This document shows positions 61,397 to 64,000 of a stretch of DNA of 64,000 bases, in pieces. Under the pieces are notes generated by a model. It was not told where the DNA came from, searched no databases, and saw only the letters and a program-made list of their open reading frames with translations. This DNA comes from Fimbriimonadaceae bacterium (GTDB taxonomy: Bacteria; Armatimonadota; Fimbriimonadia; Fimbriimonadales; Fimbriimonadaceae), in the NCBI GenBank assembly GCA_019694835.1, contig JAIBBE010000066.1:62001-126000 (forward strand), written 5' to 3'. A program made the translations under genes and the position numbers. How positions within the stretch are numbered: the first letter of the stretch is position 1; each line of letters begins with the position of its first letter.

Positions 61397-61470
61397 CGTA
61401 CCGCTGGCGTCCCCGTCGGCACGGAGTCTGTCAGACTGCACCCGGATGCCGGCGGGACGCCAGCGGTACG
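61397..61470. repeat. Palindromic repeat B2
   Basis: Arms 61397-61420 and 61448-61470 form an inverted repeat with one mismatch and one single-base gap, sharing the core CGTACCGCTGGC with repeat B1. It lies in the gap between the ABC-F gene end and the response regulator start. Confidence 0.8.
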
Positions 61471-61479
61471 ACGTTTGGG

Positions 61480-63411
61480 CTAACCCTGCATCGCTCGGAG
61501 TTCTTCGAGTCGTCGCGAGTGGGATTCCCAATCGGCAATCGTTTGTTCGATGCGCTTTGAGAGTTCACCGTGTTGGGTGCTCATGGCAAAGAGATCGGCA
61601 TCGGCAGGCGGACTGGCCATGGTTCGCTCAAGCTGCTCGAGTTCCGCCTCCAGGGTCGAAACCGAATCCTCGGTCGTCGCAACGAGCTTCTCGACCCGAG
61701 CAATCTCCTTGCTCAATTCGCGCGGCGTCAGTTCGGGCTCCGCGCCTTGGCTTCGCCACTTGACGCCAAGGTTCGCAACCGGGCCGCTGGGCTTGGCCTT
61801 CGCCTTCGGCAGTTCCTCCATGCCGCGAGCCCGCCAAGCGCGATACTCGCCGTACGAGCCGGGATAGACGACGGCTTGCGGACGCCGAACATCCAGCGTG
61901 TGATTCGTCACCTGCTCCAGGAGCCAGCGGTCATGGGAGACGAGAATCAGCGTGCCGGTGTACTCCCGGAGCACCTCCGCCAAAGCCTCGCGCGACGCCA
62001 TGTCGAGGTGGTTCGTCGGCTCGTCCAGGAAGAGCACGTTGGGGTTGACGGCGGTCAAGACGGCCAGCGCCATCTTGTTCCGCTCGCCCCCGCTCAAGGT
62101 GCTGATCGGGCGGAACACGTCGTCGCCAGTGATCAAGAACCGACCGAGCAGATTGCGCGCGGGTCCGGCTTCCATTCCCAACTCGTAGTTCAGGATCTGC
62201 AAGGGACTCAGCGAAGCGTCGAGGGTCGAGGCGTCTTGCGAGAAGTAGCCGTGGTTGACGTTCGACCCTAGCTTGGCCGTGCCTTCGACCGCCGAAAGCT
62301 CGCCGAGCAAGATCTTTACCAGCGTCGACTTTCCGGCCCCGTTCTGGCCGATGACACCCCACCGCTCACCCCAGCGGACGACCCAGTCGAGGTGCTGGAA
62401 GAGCTGCTGCTCACCGAACGCCATGCCGAGGTCCTTGGCTTCCAGCACGATGTCTCCCGTTCGCTGGACCTTGCCAAAGCCCGCCTTCATTCCCTTGTCG
62501 TCCTTCGGTGCCTGGATCGCCTCGGCCTTCATGCGCTCCAGCATCTTCAGGCGGCCGCGAGCCTGGGCGGTGCGCTGGCTGTTCATAAACCGCCGCACAT
62601 ACTCGTCAAGCTTTGCCATTTCCTCTTGCTGCTTGGCCGCGACGATTGTCAGGCGCGCGTCTTCTTCCTTGCGGAGCTGAAGGTACTTGTCGAACGGTCC
62701 CTGGTAGCTCTTGACGGTTCCGTCGCGCATCTCGATGACCCGCTGGCAGACGTTTTGGAGGAATGTGCGGTCGTGCGAGACGAGCAGGACCGCGCCGCCG
62801 TAGCCGCGAATCCAGCTTTCGAGCCACTCGGTCGCTTCGAGGTCGAGGTGGTTCGTCGGCTCGTCCAGGATCAGCAGGTCGGGCTCTTCGAGGAGCAGGC
62901 GGGCGATGATGAGGCGGGTGCGCTCGCCGCCGCTGAGCTTGCGGACCGATTTGCCAAACTCCGATTCCTCAAATCCCATCCGCTTGAGCACGGTGTGAAT
63001 GTCCCGCTCCGCGCTGTATCCGCCTTCGAGGTGAAAGTGCTCGTTGAGGAGGCTGTATTCCTCCAGGTCTTCGGCGCTCGGATTGCTTTCGAGCTTCGCC
63101 TCAAGCTCCTTAAGACGGGCCTCCATCTCGACGAGGTGGGCCCGCGCGGCCTCGGCCTCTTCGAGGACGGTCCGTGTTTCGTCGAGTCGGCTCTGCTGGC
63201 TCAGGTAGCCGATGCTCAGCCCCCGCTCCCAACTCACACTCCCCCCGTCCGGCTCGTACTCGCCGGTCAGGATCTTGAGAAGCGTCGTTTTCCCCGCTCC
63301 ATTCCGCCCCACCAGCGCCACCTTCTCGTGTCGCTCCAGGCGAAACGTCACGTCGTCCAGCACGATATCGGCACTGAACAGCTTGCGCACGTTGACGACG
63401 TTGAGGAGCAC
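61480..63411 (-). CDS. ABC-F family ATPase
   Basis: About 643 residues from GTG 63411 (VLLNVVNVRKLFSADIVLDD). An in-frame ATG at 63741 would add 110 residues encoded by a palindromic repeat and is judged wrong. Two ABC modules without transmembrane domain: Walker A GRNGAGKTTLLKIL and GQNGAGKSTLVKIL, signatures LSGGERTRLIIARLL and LSGGERNKMALAVL, Walker B ILDEPTNHLDLEA and FLDEPTNHLDMAS. A charged linker of ABC-F type separates them (KQQEEMAKLDEYVRRF). A C-terminal coiled coil (LEAELEQLERTMASPPADAD) completes it, as in Uup/YdiF-like members. These proteins act on the ribosome; some bind DNA junctions. It lies upstream of the response regulator. Confidence 0.93.
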   Translation of the reverse strand: MLLNVVNVRKLFSADIVLDDVTFRLERHEKVALVGRNGAGKTTLLKILTGEYEPDGGSVSWERGLSIGYLSQQSRLDETRTVLEEAEAARAHLVEMEARLKELEAKLESNPSAEDLEEYSLLNEHFHLEGGYSAERDIHTVLKRMGFEESEFGKSVRKLSGGERTRLIIARLLLEEPDLLILDEPTNHLDLEATEWLESWIRGYGGAVLLVSHDRTFLQNVCQRVIEMRDGTVKSYQGPFDKYLQLRKEEDARLTIVAAKQQEEMAKLDEYVRRFMNSQRTAQARGRLKMLERMKAEAIQAPKDDKGMKAGFGKVQRTGDIVLEAKDLGMAFGEQQLFQHLDWVVRWGERWGVIGQNGAGKSTLVKILLGELSAVEGTAKLGSNVNHGYFSQDASTLDASLSPLQILNYELGMEAGPARNLLGRFLITGDDVFRPISTLSGGERNKMALAVLTAVNPNVLFLDEPTNHLDMASREALAEVLREYTGTLILVSHDRWLLEQVTNHTLDVRRPQAVVYPGSYGEYRAWRARGMEELPKAKAKPSGPVANLGVKWRSQGAEPELTPRELSKEIARVEKLVATTEDSVSTLEAELEQLERTMASPPADADLFAMSTQHGELSKRIEQTIADWESHSRRLEELRAMQG

Positions 63412-63503
63412 GGGATACAGATTGTACCGGGAGGTCCTGAATGTTCGGCCCAGCGTGTACCGGTCCAACGGCCTTCGGACACTGACCCGTCCAACCGCGA
63501 GTC

Positions 63504-63645
63504 CGCGCCCCCTCCCTGTCCCTCCCCCGCGACGGGAGAGGGGACTCAACCGCGCTTCCAACACAGGACTGATAGCAGTTCCAACGGGATAGATTCCAAG
63601 GAGGTCCCCTCTCCCGTCGCGGGGGAGGGACAGGGAGGGGGCGCG
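63504..63645. repeat. Palindromic repeat C (perfect 42-bp arms)
   Basis: 63504-63545 and 63604-63645 are exact reverse complements over 42 bases with a 58-base loop; the left arm starts CGCGCCCCCTCCCTGTCCC. A related piece lies in the histidine kinase gene (59614-59653). It lies between the divergent ABC-F and right-edge genes. Confidence 0.9.
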
Positions 63646-63719
63646 GCCGAACAATGGGCGACGGTCCCAAGGCGAGTAAGACTTGCAACCATCCCAACTC
63701 CAACGAGCACAATCGAGCC

Positions 63720-64000
63720 ATGGCCGAGCCGAGCATGACACCGGAGGAACGCGAAGCCATTCGCCTCTATTGGGCGCACCACCACCCCGGCGAAGAGCTC
63801 CCTCCCGACCAAATCCCCATCGTCCTCAAGATCATCCGCGCCCGAGTCGCGGCGATCGAGGAGGATGTGGCGAAGATGGCGGTCCGAGCGATGTCCGAGG
63901 GGCGTAAGACGCCGAGGCGGCACTCCTTCGGAGCGCTTGCCGGGCTGGCCACCATCGCTGGCGTGGTGGTGGTCGGCTATTCCGTGTACGAGATCCTTGC
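63720..64000 (+). CDS. Predicted membrane protein, 5' part only
   Basis: An open frame from ATG 63720 (MAEPSMTPEEREAIRLYWAH) runs off the right edge without a stop; 93 residues are visible. ATG 63735 is an alternative start. The first ~75 residues are charged and helical (ARVAAIEEDVAKMAVRAM), followed by the hydrophobic stretch GLATIAGVVVVGYSVYEIL, probably a transmembrane helix. No family recognised. Divergent from the ABC-F gene. Confidence 0.6.
   Translation, partial: MAEPSMTPEEREAIRLYWAHHHPGEELPPDQIPIVLKIIRARVAAIEEDVAKMAVRAMSEGRKTPRRHSFGALAGLATIAGVVVVGYSVYEIL

Noticed and set aside
60218..61483. 421-codon frame antisense to the two-component genes
   Set aside because: It covers two different well-supported genes on the other strand and has no protein-like motif.
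62392..63738. 448-codon frame antisense to the ABC-F gene
   Set aside because: It is opposite a gene with two complete ABC modules and shows no motif of its own.
63412..63741. Longer N-terminus for the ABC-F protein from ATG 63741
   Set aside because: The extra 110 residues are encoded by palindromic repeat C, and the ABC-F homology begins only at about 63411.
1..64000. CRISPR arrays, rRNA genes, complete insertion sequences
   Set aside because: No regularly spaced direct repeats with unique spacers, no rRNA-like sequence and no transposase motif were seen on either strand.

Overview
The window looks like chromosomal DNA of a Gram-negative-type environmental bacterium, most plausibly Armatimonadota (Fimbriimonadia-like). 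This is an inference from gene content and not from a marker-gene comparison: a prepilin-like protein with the H-X9-DG signature, a PSCyt1/DUF1549/DUF1553 cytochrome protein, a DUF4331 protein, WD40/TPR signalling proteins, many small lipoproteins, and single genes for complexes that are usually encoded in operons (rplK, nuoG, sufC-sufD, gcvPB). There is one tRNA gene, no rRNA, no CRISPR array and no recognisable insertion sequence.

Layout. 1-5.6 kb: the start of an exported protein (minus, cut by the window edge), then a plus-strand group: HTH-TM-TPR protein, TlpA-like thioredoxin, transglutaminase-like protein and a PRMT7-like methyltransferase. 5.6-18.4 kb (minus): three tandem paralogues, each an AAA_35-type STAND ATPase plus a transmembrane segment plus a beta-propeller region. 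They are followed by one protein that fuses a class III nucleotide cyclase, a TIR domain and the same ATPase. A 41-codon relic of a second cyclase gene lies between two of the receptors. This is the best candidate for an undescribed system: by architecture it is a sensing/conflict locus with ATPase receptors and a nucleotide-signal/TIR effector. 18.5-21.9 kb (minus): four translationally overlapping genes (ornithine-type decarboxylase, NNMT/PNMT-like methyltransferase, arginine:amine amidinotransferase, 4-TM exporter). They read as a small-molecule pathway for a methylated, guanidinylated amine, with an 11-nt homopolymer at the start of the methyltransferase gene.

22.6-34.1 kb: tRNA-Thr(CGT), rplK, an FmdB-type zinc ribbon, a gluzincin-like protein, the planctomycete-type cytochrome protein, nuoG, sufC, sufD and a degenerate cyclase-like membrane protein. 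34.1-39.9 kb: two lipoproteins and two divergent UvrD-family helicases. 39.9-45.2 kb (minus): TPR lipoprotein, prepilin-like protein, DUF4331 protein and di-haem oxidoreductase. 45.2-54.4 kb: gmhA, a tricorn-like protease, a HEAT-repeat protein, an M3 peptidase, mazG and gcvPB. 54.6-64 kb: a DUF4382/DUF5666-like lipoprotein, rsmG, then the minus-strand operon response regulator - histidine kinase - folP - yggS - sepF, an ABC-F ATPase, and the start of a gene that runs off the right edge.

Palindromic repeats recur from 30 kb onward. Several have long, nearly perfect inverted arms; two flank gcvPB, and one cluster lies in frame inside the histidine kinase gene. All product names come from reading translated motifs; no database search was possible.
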